Assembly (NCBI GenBank): GCA_021808875.1
Contig: JAKBAU010000216.1
Span: 1-6,230 of the forward strand
Length of the DNA: 6,230 nucleotides
Direction of reading: 5' to 3'
DNA from: Pseudomonadota bacterium
Lineage (GTDB): Bacteria; Pseudomonadota; Alphaproteobacteria; Micropepsales; Micropepsaceae
Part shown: positions 1-6,230 of the stretch, in pieces
Numbering within the stretch: the stretch's first letter is position 1
How the letters are laid out: each line of letters starts with the position of its first letter
The notes under the pieces: model-generated
Databases searched by the model: none
Told to the model about the DNA's origin: nothing
The model's input: the letters and a program-made list of their open reading frames with translations, nothing else
Translations under genes and position numbers: made by a program

Positions 1-925
1 GCGAAGGGGTAGTCTCGAAGAGGAGCACGTCACAGCCATTCCCAAACTGGGCAACAAGGATCTTTTCACCTGGCTTGGCTCGCTCGAGCGCGGCAATCAG
101 CATCAGGAGCGGCTGCGCCGTGCCCGCGTCGCCGATGCGATCGCTGAAATCCTCCACCAGACGTTCGGGATTGAGTCCACACTGCTTGGCGATGGTGGCG
201 TCGAGCTTGGCGAAAGCGGTCGGAATCACGACATGCGCAATGTCGCTGGCGTTAACTCCAGTCTTCTCCAGCAGGGCCTTGATCGCCGTTGGCACGATCT
301 TGCTGTAGCCCTCGTCGCGGATCCAGCGTTCCTCCCAGCCATAGTCGAATTCCTCGCCAGCACCGCGAAAATGGTCGATGAAGTCGATGCTGAGCGTGTG
401 GCTGGCAATGAAGCGGGCGTGAACCTTGTCTGCTCCAAGTTCCAGGGCTCCGGCCGCATCCCCGTAGGAAAGCTCCTGGCTGCTTGCCACCCGAGCCTTG
501 CGTTTGTCGCTTGCCACCGCCAGCGCGGTCCTGGCGCGTCCGGCGGCCACGCCGTCAAGGGCAGACAGCAGCGCCGAGGTGCCGGCGCGCTGCGAGCCGG
601 TGACATCAACCGCGGACACCGCGTCACGAAGTCCCAGCGCGCGGGCAGCCACTCCGCCATTGAGGCGATCGCTGAAGGGCATCGTGGTCGATGCGAAATA
701 GAGTGCGTCCATATGGGCGCGACCGGTGAGGGGATCTGGCGTGGGCAGGCAGGCACGCGCGGCCTCCACTGCCATGGTGAGTGCATCCTCGTCCCAATTG
801 GCTATGGCCCGTTCTCCTTTGGCCCGTGCCAGACCGGGGGCGAACCAGGCATTGGCACTGGTCACGCTTTTGCGCTGAAGGCGCAGTCGCGGCACATAAG
901 CTCCCCAGGAGGTAATCCCGATCAT
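1..925 (-). CDS. HMG-CoA-synthase-like / thiolase-superfamily protein, C-terminus cut by window edge
   Basis: An open frame of 308 codons runs from ATG at 925 to the left edge without a stop, so the C-terminus is missing. The start is supported by a GAGG ribosome-binding site (936-933), 7 nt upstream, and by the family-typical beginning MIGITSWGAYVPRLRL. Family features in order are GERAIANWDEDALTMAVEAA (residues 37-56), TTMPFSDRLNGG (80-91), DVTGSQRAGTSAL (107-119) and a C-terminal GDAGTAQ...AQFGNGCD block near residues 260-302. This is the archaeal/bacterial HMG-CoA-synthase-like branch of the thiolase fold, cytosolic, acting on acyl-CoA. Family members often work with, or are fused to, a zinc-ribbon/OB-fold (DUF35) domain; any such domain would lie outside the window. 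Gln112 (CAG, 592-590) sits where the acyl-accepting Cys of HMG-CoA synthase is expected, and the usual Glu and His positions also look replaced. True HMG-CoA synthase activity is therefore doubtful and the substrate unknown. It diverges from galU. Family assignment is firm; function is not. Confidence 0.85.
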   Translation of the reverse strand, partial: MIGITSWGAYVPRLRLQRKSVTSANAWFAPGLARAKGERAIANWDEDALTMAVEAARACLPTPDPLTGRAHMDALYFASTTMPFSDRLNGGVAARALGLRDAVSAVDVTGSQRAGTSALLSALDGVAAGRARTALAVASDKRKARVASSQELSYGDAAGALELGADKVHARFIASHTLSIDFIDHFRGAGEEFDYGWEERWIRDEGYSKIVPTAIKALLEKTGVNASDIAHVVIPTAFAKLDATIAKQCGLNPERLVEDFSDRIGDAGTAQPLLMLIAALERAKPGEKILVAQFGNGCDVLLFETTPS

Positions 926-1124
926 GAATCTGCCTCGTTCAAAAATTTTGTCCAGCAAACCAGCTTTGGACGGCCCTGACAATCCGCGCCGAACCCTTAC
1001 GCTGCGTGACGATTTCCCAATGTGGCAGGGCCTTTAGTCGCCAGCCGGAATCCTGTGCATGGACGCGTGCAGACTTTGCCGCTAAGACAGGTCTGTGACC
1101 TTCACCCATCGTTCAGACGAGCTC
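926..1124. other. Divergent spacer between the HMG-CoA-synthase-like gene and galU
   Basis: This 199-bp gap must hold the promoters of both divergent genes. I see only the GAGG ribosome-binding site of the leftward gene (933-936) and a weak purine-rich GACGAG just before the galU ATG. No convincing pair of -35/-10 boxes, operator or hairpin stands out, as is common for GC-rich alphaproteobacteria. Confidence 0.7.
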
Positions 1125-2003
1125 ATGGTCAAACCCGTTCGCAAAGCCGTACTGCCCGTCGCGGGCATGGGGACACGTTTTCTGCCCGCCACCAAGGCGG
1201 TGCCCAAGGAAATGCTCCCGGTGGTCGACAAGCCTGTGGTGCAATACGCCGTCGAAGAGGCGATGAAAGCGGGCATCGAACAGTTCATCTTCGTCACCGG
1301 ACGGGGCAAGCACATCATCGAAGACCATTTCGATCACGCCTATGAGCTCGAGGCCCTGCTCCGTGAACGGGGCAAGACCGAAGCGCTGAACGGACTTCTC
1401 GAAGATCTGCCGGTGACCGGCTCGGTGAGCTTCACCCGTCAGCAGCGTCCGCTTGGCCTCGGCCACGCCGTATGGTCGGCACGCCATTTGGTGGGCGACG
1501 AGCCCTTTGCCGTGCTTTTGCCCGATGATCTGATGATCGGTGAGCCGTCCTGCATGGCGCAGATGATCGAAGCCTATCATCGTGTCGGGGGCGGGGTGAT
1601 CGTCGCCGCTGAGGAAAAGCCGCTCGAAGATGTCAGCCGTTACGGCGTCATCACGCCCGGAGTCGTGCGGGGCGATGCCATTGAGGTCAAAAGCGTTATC
1701 GAAAAGCCCAAGCCGGAAGCGGCGCCCTCACGGCTCTGCGTCATCGGGCGCTATATCCTGCAGCCAGAGATCTTCGCCGAGCTCGACAAGCACGAAACCG
1801 GTGCTGGCGGCGAGATCCAGCTCACCGATGCGATGGCGCGCCTGATCGGACGCATGCCCTTCCATGGCGTCAAGACCAACTGCGCCCGCTTCGACTGTGG
1901 CGACAAGGTCGGATTCCTGCAGGCCAATGTTGCCGTCGGCCTGACCCGCCCTGACATTGCACCGAGCCTGCGCAAGATCATCGATCAGTTTACCCGCAGC
2001 TGA
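1125..2003 (+). CDS. galU: UTP--glucose-1-phosphate uridylyltransferase
   Basis: This 292-residue cytosolic enzyme makes UDP-glucose and pyrophosphate from UTP and glucose-1-phosphate, supplying glucose, galactose and glucuronate units for lipopolysaccharide or exopolysaccharide. The nucleotidyltransferase signature covers residues 14-37 (GMGTRFLPATKAVPKEMLPV with the following DKP): the glycine-rich UTP loop, Arg18, and the K-E-M-L-P turn. LPDD (132-135) carries an acidic pair expected near the metal site, EKP (193-195) is the sugar-phosphate-contacting segment, and GAGGEIQLTDA (226-236) is the family's C-terminal signature. Length is normal and the frame intact. An in-frame GTG at 1095 would add ten residues with no family likeness, so I chose the ATG at 1125, which gives the usual MxKPxRKAV beginning; its ribosome-binding site is weak (GACGAG). 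It stands alone, convergent with the broken monooxygenase gene and divergent from the HMG-CoA-synthase-like gene. Identification is very secure. Confidence 0.98.
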   Translation: MVKPVRKAVLPVAGMGTRFLPATKAVPKEMLPVVDKPVVQYAVEEAMKAGIEQFIFVTGRGKHIIEDHFDHAYELEALLRERGKTEALNGLLEDLPVTGSVSFTRQQRPLGLGHAVWSARHLVGDEPFAVLLPDDLMIGEPSCMAQMIEAYHRVGGGVIVAAEEKPLEDVSRYGVITPGVVRGDAIEVKSVIEKPKPEAAPSRLCVIGRYILQPEIFAELDKHETGAGGEIQLTDAMARLIGRMPFHGVKTNCARFDCGDKVGFLQANVAVGLTRPDIAPSLRKIIDQFTRS

Positions 2004-2077
2004 GCGCATAACGCGCCACCGCGCCCAATGGCAAACAGGGCATCGCGTCTGCTGCTGCCTCTGGCTACGGCGCGCGC

Positions 2078-2369
2078 TCAAACCCGTCGCGCCGTGCGGG
2101 CTTCGTAGAGAACCAGATTGCGCTCGCCAATGGCGGGCGTCGGCCACGCTGCCCGCCAGATGATCCGAGGCCAGATGCCGGTCGAGCGAAGCCTGATCCT
2201 CCCACACCCCGGTGATGCGAATGAGACCCGCTTCGAGAACGTCTTCGGCACAGGCGTAGGCAGGACAACCGGCCTCGGCCCGGCTCTGTGCGATCTTCCT
2301 CGCCTTGAAGCTGCGCGCCGCCGACAGATTTTCTGCCGCAAGCCGGATGGTGCCCATAATCACCAGCAT
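2078..2369 (-). pseudogene. ABM-domain (YgiN-like) monooxygenase/quinol-oxidase-type protein, frameshifted
   Basis: The ATG at 2369 has a strong GGAGG (2380-2376) 6 nt upstream. The first 70 or so residues read as a small antibiotic-biosynthesis-monooxygenase domain: MLVIMGTIRL as strand 1, a helix rich in Arg/Lys/Ala, AGCPAYACAEDV, then ITGVWEDQASLDRHLASDHL, the typical strand plus W-x(6)-L-x-x-H helix. After codon ~71 this frame becomes unlike the family and runs far into the galU antisense. The next frame supplies the expected ending, AIGERNLVLYEARTARRV, with a stop at 2078-2080. Dropping one G from the GGG at 2154-2152 gives a single 96-residue protein, the usual ABM length. Such proteins are soluble ferredoxin-like dimers that oxidise quinols or aromatics without a cofactor, or handle reactive carbonyls; the substrate cannot be predicted here. 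The break may be a real mutation or a sequencing error. Family call is good; intact status is uncertain. Confidence 0.75.
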
Positions 2370-3033
2370 GACGTGCCTCCGCGTTCGCGCGGGACCCCGC
2401 ACTCCCGCCGCTCGGCGCGGGACGCAAAGACCGGTTTGGCAGACAGCTGAGCAGTCAAAATGCGCTGCGGCAAGCGCCTTGCGTTCAGATCCTGCCGGAA
2501 GCGTGCAACCAGCTTCTCCCGCAACAGGATCTACCGAAGCCGCACCGGTCTGCCAGCGCAGAACCGCGCGGGGTGAAGGACGCGCCAGCCCCATACCTAT
2601 CTCCGGCACTGAGGCCGCCGGGTTGCTGTGCTGGTTCCGGCAGCACGCTCAAAAAGCTTCGGGGAGTACACAAGGCGGAAGCCGCAATCAGGACAGCGCG
2701 GCTACTATGGCCGGCCCTGCTGCGCGCTCTGACGGCGGAAATGCGTCGGCTCTGGAGCCAAAATCAGCTCGCGGAATTAAGTGCAGTGCAATATCGCATT
2801 CGTGCGCGAGGGTACTCATGCTGCGCTTGCGCGCAGCCAAACGCATTCCCGACCATCCCTTTAATGCTAAATCGCGTTCCAGCCACCTGATGCGACAAGG
2901 CATGATGCAGCGCACTTGGTCAACGTTGCTACGTCATGCCGCATTCTTGGGAAGAAGATGCGGTGAGAACGTCATAGCGCGCAGACAAGCCGATCTACCG
3001 AAAAGGCGCAAGAAACCCAGCGGGGCGAAAATC
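2370..3033. other. 664-bp region without a recognisable gene between divergent starts
   Basis: This stretch separates the leftward ABM gene (start 2369) from the rightward acyl-CoA dehydrogenase (start 3034). A plus-strand frame continuous with the dehydrogenase is open back to 2305, but its upstream part is low in family-like content, overlaps the ABM gene and lacks a ribosome-binding site, so I do not count it as an N-terminal extension. Short open frames on both strands show no domain, signal peptide or ribosome-binding site that I can support. The only supported element is the ABM ribosome-binding site at 2376-2380. The segment around 2760-2900 is less GC-rich than its flanks and may hold promoters. 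The length is unusual for two ordinary promoters, so a degraded gene or an unrecognised small RNA is possible but not shown. Confidence 0.5.
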
Positions 3034-4320
3034 ATGGCGGTGCAGGTTGCCAACACGGCGCTGTGCCCGGACGTACCGGGACTGCCCGAATGCGAGTTGT
3101 ATGTCGAATTGCCAGAAACGGGATTTGAGGAACCGCTGAGCGGCCTGAAGCAGGAGACGCTCGAACTCGTCCGCCGTTTCGCCAGGGAGGTGATGCGGCC
3201 AGAAGGCATTAAGCTCGACAGGCTCAGCGCCGAGGAGATGATTGCCAAAGGCTCATCCTATTGGAGCGTTCTCGAAAAGCATCGAGCGCTGGGGCTAGAG
3301 GCAATTTTGACATCGGACCTCTCGCCCAGCGATCTTGTCGATCTGCAATCGATGATGAGCGAGGAACTGGGCTGGGGTGATGCCGGCCTTGGCGTTTCGA
3401 TCGGCGCAAGCGGGCTGCCACAGATGATGGCGATGCGCTGGGGCAGGCTCGACCTTTTGGACGCGTTTCCGCAGCCTTATGTCGGCTGCTGGGGGATCAC
3501 CGAACCGGTCGCCGGTTCCGACATGCTGGACTGGGACCGGCAGGCAGGGCACCCGCAAGGGTCCTATGACCGCCCCAGCCTTATCGCAACCTTGAAGGGC
3601 GATCGCGTTGTCCTTAACGGTCAGAAGTCGGCATGGGTATCAAATGGCGTCACTGCCGACGTCTGTATCCTTTACACCACGTTCGACCGCGGACAGGGGC
3701 GCGAAGGCATCTGCATTTTTGTCGACCTCAGACAGAAAGGTGTTACCCGCGGCAAACCGCTTGACAAGATGGGACAGCGCTGCGTTCCACAAGGCGAAAT
3801 ATTCTTCGACAATGTGGAAGTTCCGACGCGCTTCATAGCCGCTGGCCCGGACCGGTACACCGATGCGGTCTACGACATCCTGACGGAAGCCAATTCGGGC
3901 ATGGGAACGACGTTCGTCGGCGTGGCGCGCGCCGCCTACGAGCTGGCGCTGGAGTATGCCCATGAGCGCCGTCAAGGTGGCGTTCCGATCATCCATCACC
4001 AGAATGTGCGCTACCGCTTGTTCCACATGCTCCGACGCACCGAGGCCGCACGCGCCCTGGCGCGCCGCGTCGCGCGCTTCAATGCCGTTTCGGGCAAACG
4101 CGCGCTCCAGGCTTCGATCTGCTCGAAAGTGACCTGTACACAGACTGCGTTCGAGGTTGCCAATGATGCCTTGCAGATGTTCGGCGGTAACGGCATGACC
4201 CGCGCCTATCCGCTCGAGAAGCTTTTGCGCGACGCAAGAGCGGCGCTGATCGAGGACGGCTGCAACGAAATTCTCGCGATCAAGGCCGGCAGCCTGCTCA
4301 TCGACCCCGACAAGGCCTAG
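3034..4320 (+). CDS. Acyl-CoA dehydrogenase family protein
   Basis: This 428-residue soluble FAD enzyme should introduce a 2,3-double bond into an acyl-CoA and pass electrons to electron-transfer flavoprotein. The N-terminal helical domain spans about residues 30-145. WGITEPVAGSD (153-163) is the FAD/substrate loop at the start of the beta domain, followed by LNGQKSAWVSNG, a K-MGQR segment, and EIFFDNVEVP before the C-terminal helical domain. QMFGGNGMTRAYPLEKLLRDAR (381-402; I quote it for its GGxG and RDAR signatures) is the FAD-dimer-contact and closing helix motif. Where short- and medium-chain enzymes have YEGT with the catalytic Glu, this one has IEDGC (406-410), so the base is Asp408, a shifted Glu407, or elsewhere. 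The ATG at 3034 is chosen because family likeness begins soon after it; the upstream GGGGCGAAAATC is a weak ribosome-binding site. Length is slightly above the usual 380-400 because of the N-terminus. Substrate is unknown. Convergent with the NmrA-like gene, 38 bp away. Confidence 0.95.
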   Translation: MAVQVANTALCPDVPGLPECELYVELPETGFEEPLSGLKQETLELVRRFAREVMRPEGIKLDRLSAEEMIAKGSSYWSVLEKHRALGLEAILTSDLSPSDLVDLQSMMSEELGWGDAGLGVSIGASGLPQMMAMRWGRLDLLDAFPQPYVGCWGITEPVAGSDMLDWDRQAGHPQGSYDRPSLIATLKGDRVVLNGQKSAWVSNGVTADVCILYTTFDRGQGREGICIFVDLRQKGVTRGKPLDKMGQRCVPQGEIFFDNVEVPTRFIAAGPDRYTDAVYDILTEANSGMGTTFVGVARAAYELALEYAHERRQGGVPIIHHQNVRYRLFHMLRRTEAARALARRVARFNAVSGKRALQASICSKVTCTQTAFEVANDALQMFGGNGMTRAYPLEKLLRDARAALIEDGCNEILAIKAGSLLIDPDKA

Positions 4321-4358
4321 CTGAACCGCTCAGTGTTTCTTCCTCCCGGCCGGAGCCT

Positions 4359-5302
4359 TCAGCTTCCCACTACGGCCGCAACACCAGCCATCGTGGCGGC
4401 AACGAACGGCTCAACCACGTCGCGAAAGAGGACGTCGAGCTCCATGCCGCGAAAGTCGGGAAGATGCATGGCGTTCCAGTTGGCCCACAGTGGCATACCT
4501 TCCGGACACTCGGTCGCCGCAACACCGATGCCCATCAAGACCTCGGTCAGTGGCGAGCTGTTCTGGGCATAGGCAGCACGGAACGTGGTGCTGTCCATAT
4601 ACAGACGGTCGACCCTGCGCCCCAGGAACCTTTCCCGTGCCGCGAGCATTTCGTCCCACGACAGATAGGCTGTGGCAGCGACGGGACAGATGGCGTTGCG
4701 TGAAGCTGGATGGGCGAGCACATGAGGAATGATGCGGCCTACATCCTTTCCCGTCGACCATGATACCTTCTGTTTGCCGTCTCCATGCACGCAAACCGGT
4801 TCGAGCATGTAGTATTCGGGCCAGAGCCCCGCGGGAATGATGGTCCAGTCGAGACCTGCAAGTTCTATGACGCGGCGGATAAAGGCCTTCTGCCGTGCCA
4901 TCTGGCGATGGGACGTATCCGTGGGCCAAAACTGTTCCCATTCATAGATAAATCCGAATTCAGAGGGTACGAAGCGTTCGACGCCTGCCTCCTTCGCCGC
5001 CCATATCAGCGGGTATTGCGATTCTGTTGCCGAATAGGGGACGCAGGAGACCAGATAGTCAGTGCCCTTCAGCGCCGGAATGAGATCGGTCTGCTCGGTT
5101 GCGTTGACTTCCCGGATCTCAACGCCGCGGCGCGTCCAGCGGTCGTAAAGGCGCTGTTTTTCGTCTGCAGCTTTCTGGGCAAGCCCGGACGTCTTTTACG
5201 CACCAGAACGCGCGGCTGGAACACGCCCTGGAGGAGGAGTTCGTCCACACAGGCGCTACCGGCGGTGCCGGTAGCGCCGAACACGGTGATGGTCTTTTTC
5301 AT
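4359..5302 (-). pseudogene. NmrA/isoflavone-reductase-like NADP(H) oxidoreductase, frameshifted
   Basis: The gene starts at ATG 5302, with AGGG (5314-5311) 8 nt upstream. The first 36 codons encode a Rossmann start: VFGATGTAG (residues 7-15) is GxxGxxG, and VLVRK (32-36) places Arg/Lys after the second strand, favouring NADPH. The frame then derails and stops near 5070. The continuation lies in another frame from about 5195 to the TGA at 4359-4361. Adding one A to the AAAA at 5196-5193 joins them into one 314-residue protein, normal for this family. In restored numbering it has GTDYLVSCVPYSAT (80-93), ERFVPSEFG (109-117) and HRQMARQKAFIRR (132-144). Lys139 aligns by its distance to RR with the catalytic Lys of pinoresinol-lariciresinol and isoflavone reductases. 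This suggests an atypical SDR that reduces an aromatic or enone-like substrate, or a redox sensor like NmrA. It is translationally coupled to the membrane protein upstream (ATGA overlap). The frameshift may be real decay or a base-calling error. Confidence 0.8.
5299..5302 (-). promoter_or_regulatory. ATGA stop/start overlap (translational coupling)
   Basis: On the minus strand the TGA ending the membrane protein (5301-5299) shares bases with the ATG of the NmrA-like reductase (5302-5300). The reductase also has its own AGGG at 5314-5311, inside the end of the membrane-protein gene. This arrangement is typical of coupled translation of functionally linked proteins. Confidence 0.75.
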
Positions 5303-5700
5303 GGCGAAATCCCTTTAACTTTCTCTTCGCGTGGCATCGTCCGCCGCAGATATTGATAGAAGAGCGCGGCGAAGAGCGCGTCGCCGCTAACGACGAGCGC
5401 AACAGTGCCACTGGCATGGCCCGCAAACCAGTCGAGGTAACCGACGAGAGCAACCAGGATTTTTCCGATAATTCCCAGGACGATGATCGGCCTGTTCACA
5501 ACGGGATCCTGCGCAATCCTCCAGTAGCCCCAGCCGAATGTCACAACAAGAACCAGTGCAATGTGCACATCGGTGGGGTCAACCGCCGGCGTGAGTCCCA
5601 GACGCCCCGCAAAAGGTGTTGTGGAGAGAAAGCCGGGCACGGAACAGATGAAATTATAGGCGGCTGCGATCGTGAATAGCCGGCGTGCGTAAATATCCAT
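5299..5700 (-). CDS. Small four-helix inner-membrane protein of unknown function
   Basis: This 133-residue protein starts at ATG 5700 with GGGAG (5711-5707) placed 6 nt upstream. The frame is open far upstream, but only this start has a good ribosome-binding site, and the sequence becomes membrane-like right after it. Four hydrophobic segments are visible at about residues 8-26, 44-62, 70-90 and 97-117, with an Arg-rich, Lys-rich tail after 118 (YLRRTMPREEKVKG) that should sit in the cytoplasm. Loop signatures are LGLTPAVDPTDVHIAL (34-49) between helices 1 and 2, and DPVVNRP (65-71) between helices 2 and 3. I recognise this as a recurring style of uncharacterised bacterial membrane protein but cannot name a family or function. 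Its TGA overlaps the start of the NmrA-like reductase (ATGA, 5302-5299), so the two are co-translated and may act together. Confidence that it is a real gene is high; function is unknown. Confidence 0.85.
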   Translation of the reverse strand: MDIYARRLFTIAAAYNFICSVPGFLSTTPFAGRLGLTPAVDPTDVHIALVLVVTFGWGYWRIAQDPVVNRPIIVLGIIGKILVALVGYLDWFAGHASGTVALVVSGDALFAALFYQYLRRTMPREEKVKGISP

Positions 5701-6230
5701 CGTGCACTCCCAATCGGGTGGTTCCGCACAGGATGCACTGAAATTCCTCATCACGGTCCGGAAATATTCAGAGGTGGTAAAACTGTCGCGGGGGGCGGGG
5801 CGATTGCTGCAACGCGGCGCGACGCGCAATTGGTGCGGCACGGCAAAGCGACAATGATTAGAATGGGCAGTCAAGCGCCAGCCCGCCGCGGCTAAAGGGT
5901 GTTCCAACGGGCCATCGGGATAGCGACATGACGTCAGGTCAGTCGCGGAACTGTTGCGGATAATAAGCGGAAAACACTCGGTCTTCCTGAACCTTCCGGT
6001 CGCAGCGTCGCCACAGATACGAAGCATCCTGTCGGCTGCAGAGATCACCCAGGCGACGCTATGGCATGGGACGACAGCGGAAGATGACCCTCCGCTTTTA
6101 GGAGCCCGCCAGCCTATCGCACGGCCCTTCCTGTCTTGACTTGGCGTCAGCGCTTTGTGTGCCGCAGGCATCGCAAAAAGGACGGTCGGTAGAACTTGTC
6201 GTGAGGGACTGCCCAGCACAGAAGACCGCG
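5701..6230. other. 530-bp region without a convincing gene, upstream of the membrane-protein/reductase unit
   Basis: Open frames here are short or featureless. The frame upstream of the membrane protein on the minus strand stays open to 6219 but has no hydrophobic or domain-like content and no internal ribosome-binding site that would make a longer start likely. A plus-strand frame at 5954-6139 has no recognisable family. A minus-strand frame (6229-6098) entering from the right edge contains a CDACG pair of cysteines but is too short to assign. The region should carry the promoter of the leftward unit. Notable bases are a G-rich stretch at about 5787-5802 and an imperfect 16-bp palindrome at 5925-5940. 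Confidence 0.5.
5925..5940. promoter_or_regulatory. Possible operator: 16-bp near-perfect palindrome
   Basis: The sequence GACATGACGTCAGGTC is symmetric in seven of eight base pairs around a perfect TGACGTCA core. It lies 225 bp upstream of the membrane-protein start on the side expected for its promoter. A dyad this good should arise by chance about twice in a window of this size (about 0.2 times in this 530-bp gap), so the evidence is weak; no regulator gene is visible nearby. Confidence 0.25.

Noticed and set aside
233..979. 248-codon plus-strand open frame opposite the HMG-CoA-synthase-like gene
   Set aside because: The minus-strand frame has clear family motifs throughout; this one is its shadow.
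1113..1580. 155-codon minus-strand open frame inside galU
   Set aside because: It is antisense to a well-conserved gene, His/Gly/Leu-rich as expected of a complementary frame, with no ribosome-binding site.
1728..2077. Minus-strand open frame continuing from the ABM gene into galU antisense
   Set aside because: It is the wrong frame after a frameshift; its tail mirrors galU codons and resembles no protein family.
2787..2798. Dyad TGCAATATCGCA in the gene-free gap
   Set aside because: Five of six pairs match, but dozens of such dyads are expected by chance in this window.
2921..2928. Palindrome CAACGTTG upstream of the acyl-CoA dehydrogenase
   Set aside because: Only eight bases with no symmetric flanks; about two dozen are expected by chance.
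2305..3033. Long N-terminal extension of the acyl-CoA dehydrogenase frame (open back to 2305)
   Set aside because: The extension overlaps the ABM gene, has low-complexity GC-driven composition, no ribosome-binding site and no domain; family likeness begins only after the ATG at 3034.
4321..4358. Possible bidirectional terminator between the two convergent stops
   Set aside because: There is only a CCGGCCGG palindrome (4346-4353) and a 4-bp CTGA/TCAG stem, with no T run; not a recognisable intrinsic terminator.
5738..5771. Inverted pair CTGAAATTCC / GGAAATATTCAG upstream of the membrane-protein gene
   Set aside because: The arms pair only with a two-base bulge and a 12-base gap; too weak to call an operator or hairpin.
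6098..6229. Minus-strand frame at the right edge with a CDACG motif (possible zinc-ribbon end of a gene)
   Set aside because: Only 44 codons are visible, there is no family match beyond one Cys pair, and the segment may be non-coding.

Overview
The window is GC-rich alphaproteobacterial chromosome, probably from a sphingomonad (Novosphingobium/Sphingobium/Sphingopyxis-like). This rests on my recognition of the GalU and acyl-CoA dehydrogenase protein styles and on codon use; no search was run. I see no tRNA, rRNA, CRISPR array, insertion sequence or phage gene.

Layout, left to right. (1) Minus strand, 1-925: the N-terminal 308 residues of an HMG-CoA-synthase/thiolase-superfamily protein, continuing past the left edge; the catalytic Cys position holds Gln. 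(2) About 200 bp of divergent spacer. (3) Plus strand, 1125-2003: intact galU. (4) Minus strand, 2078-2369, convergent with galU: a small antibiotic-biosynthesis-monooxygenase-type protein (YgiN-like) broken by one apparent extra base in a G run. (5) 2370-3033: 664 bp with no convincing gene. (6) Plus strand, 3034-4320: intact acyl-CoA dehydrogenase with an unusual C-terminal active-site motif. (7) Minus strand, convergent: a two-gene unit transcribed right to left, made of a four-helix membrane protein (5299-5700) and an NmrA/isoflavone-reductase-like NADP(H) oxidoreductase (4359-5302). They overlap by ATGA, and the reductase is broken by one apparent missing base in an A run. (8) 5701-6230: 530 bp upstream of that unit with no convincing gene.

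How the genes may work together. GalU is housekeeping: UDP-glucose for envelope polysaccharides. The others (HMG-CoA-synthase-like enzyme, acyl-CoA dehydrogenase, NmrA-type reductase, ABM protein) look like accessory CoA/redox catabolism of the sort common in sphingomonads. Their opposing orientations and long spacers argue against one pathway operon. The only firmly coupled pair is the membrane protein and the NmrA reductase.

The most notable points are two single-base frameshifts in short homopolymers, each restoring a normal full-length protein when corrected, and two enzymes with altered catalytic motifs. I found no clear evidence of a wholly new defence or mobile system.
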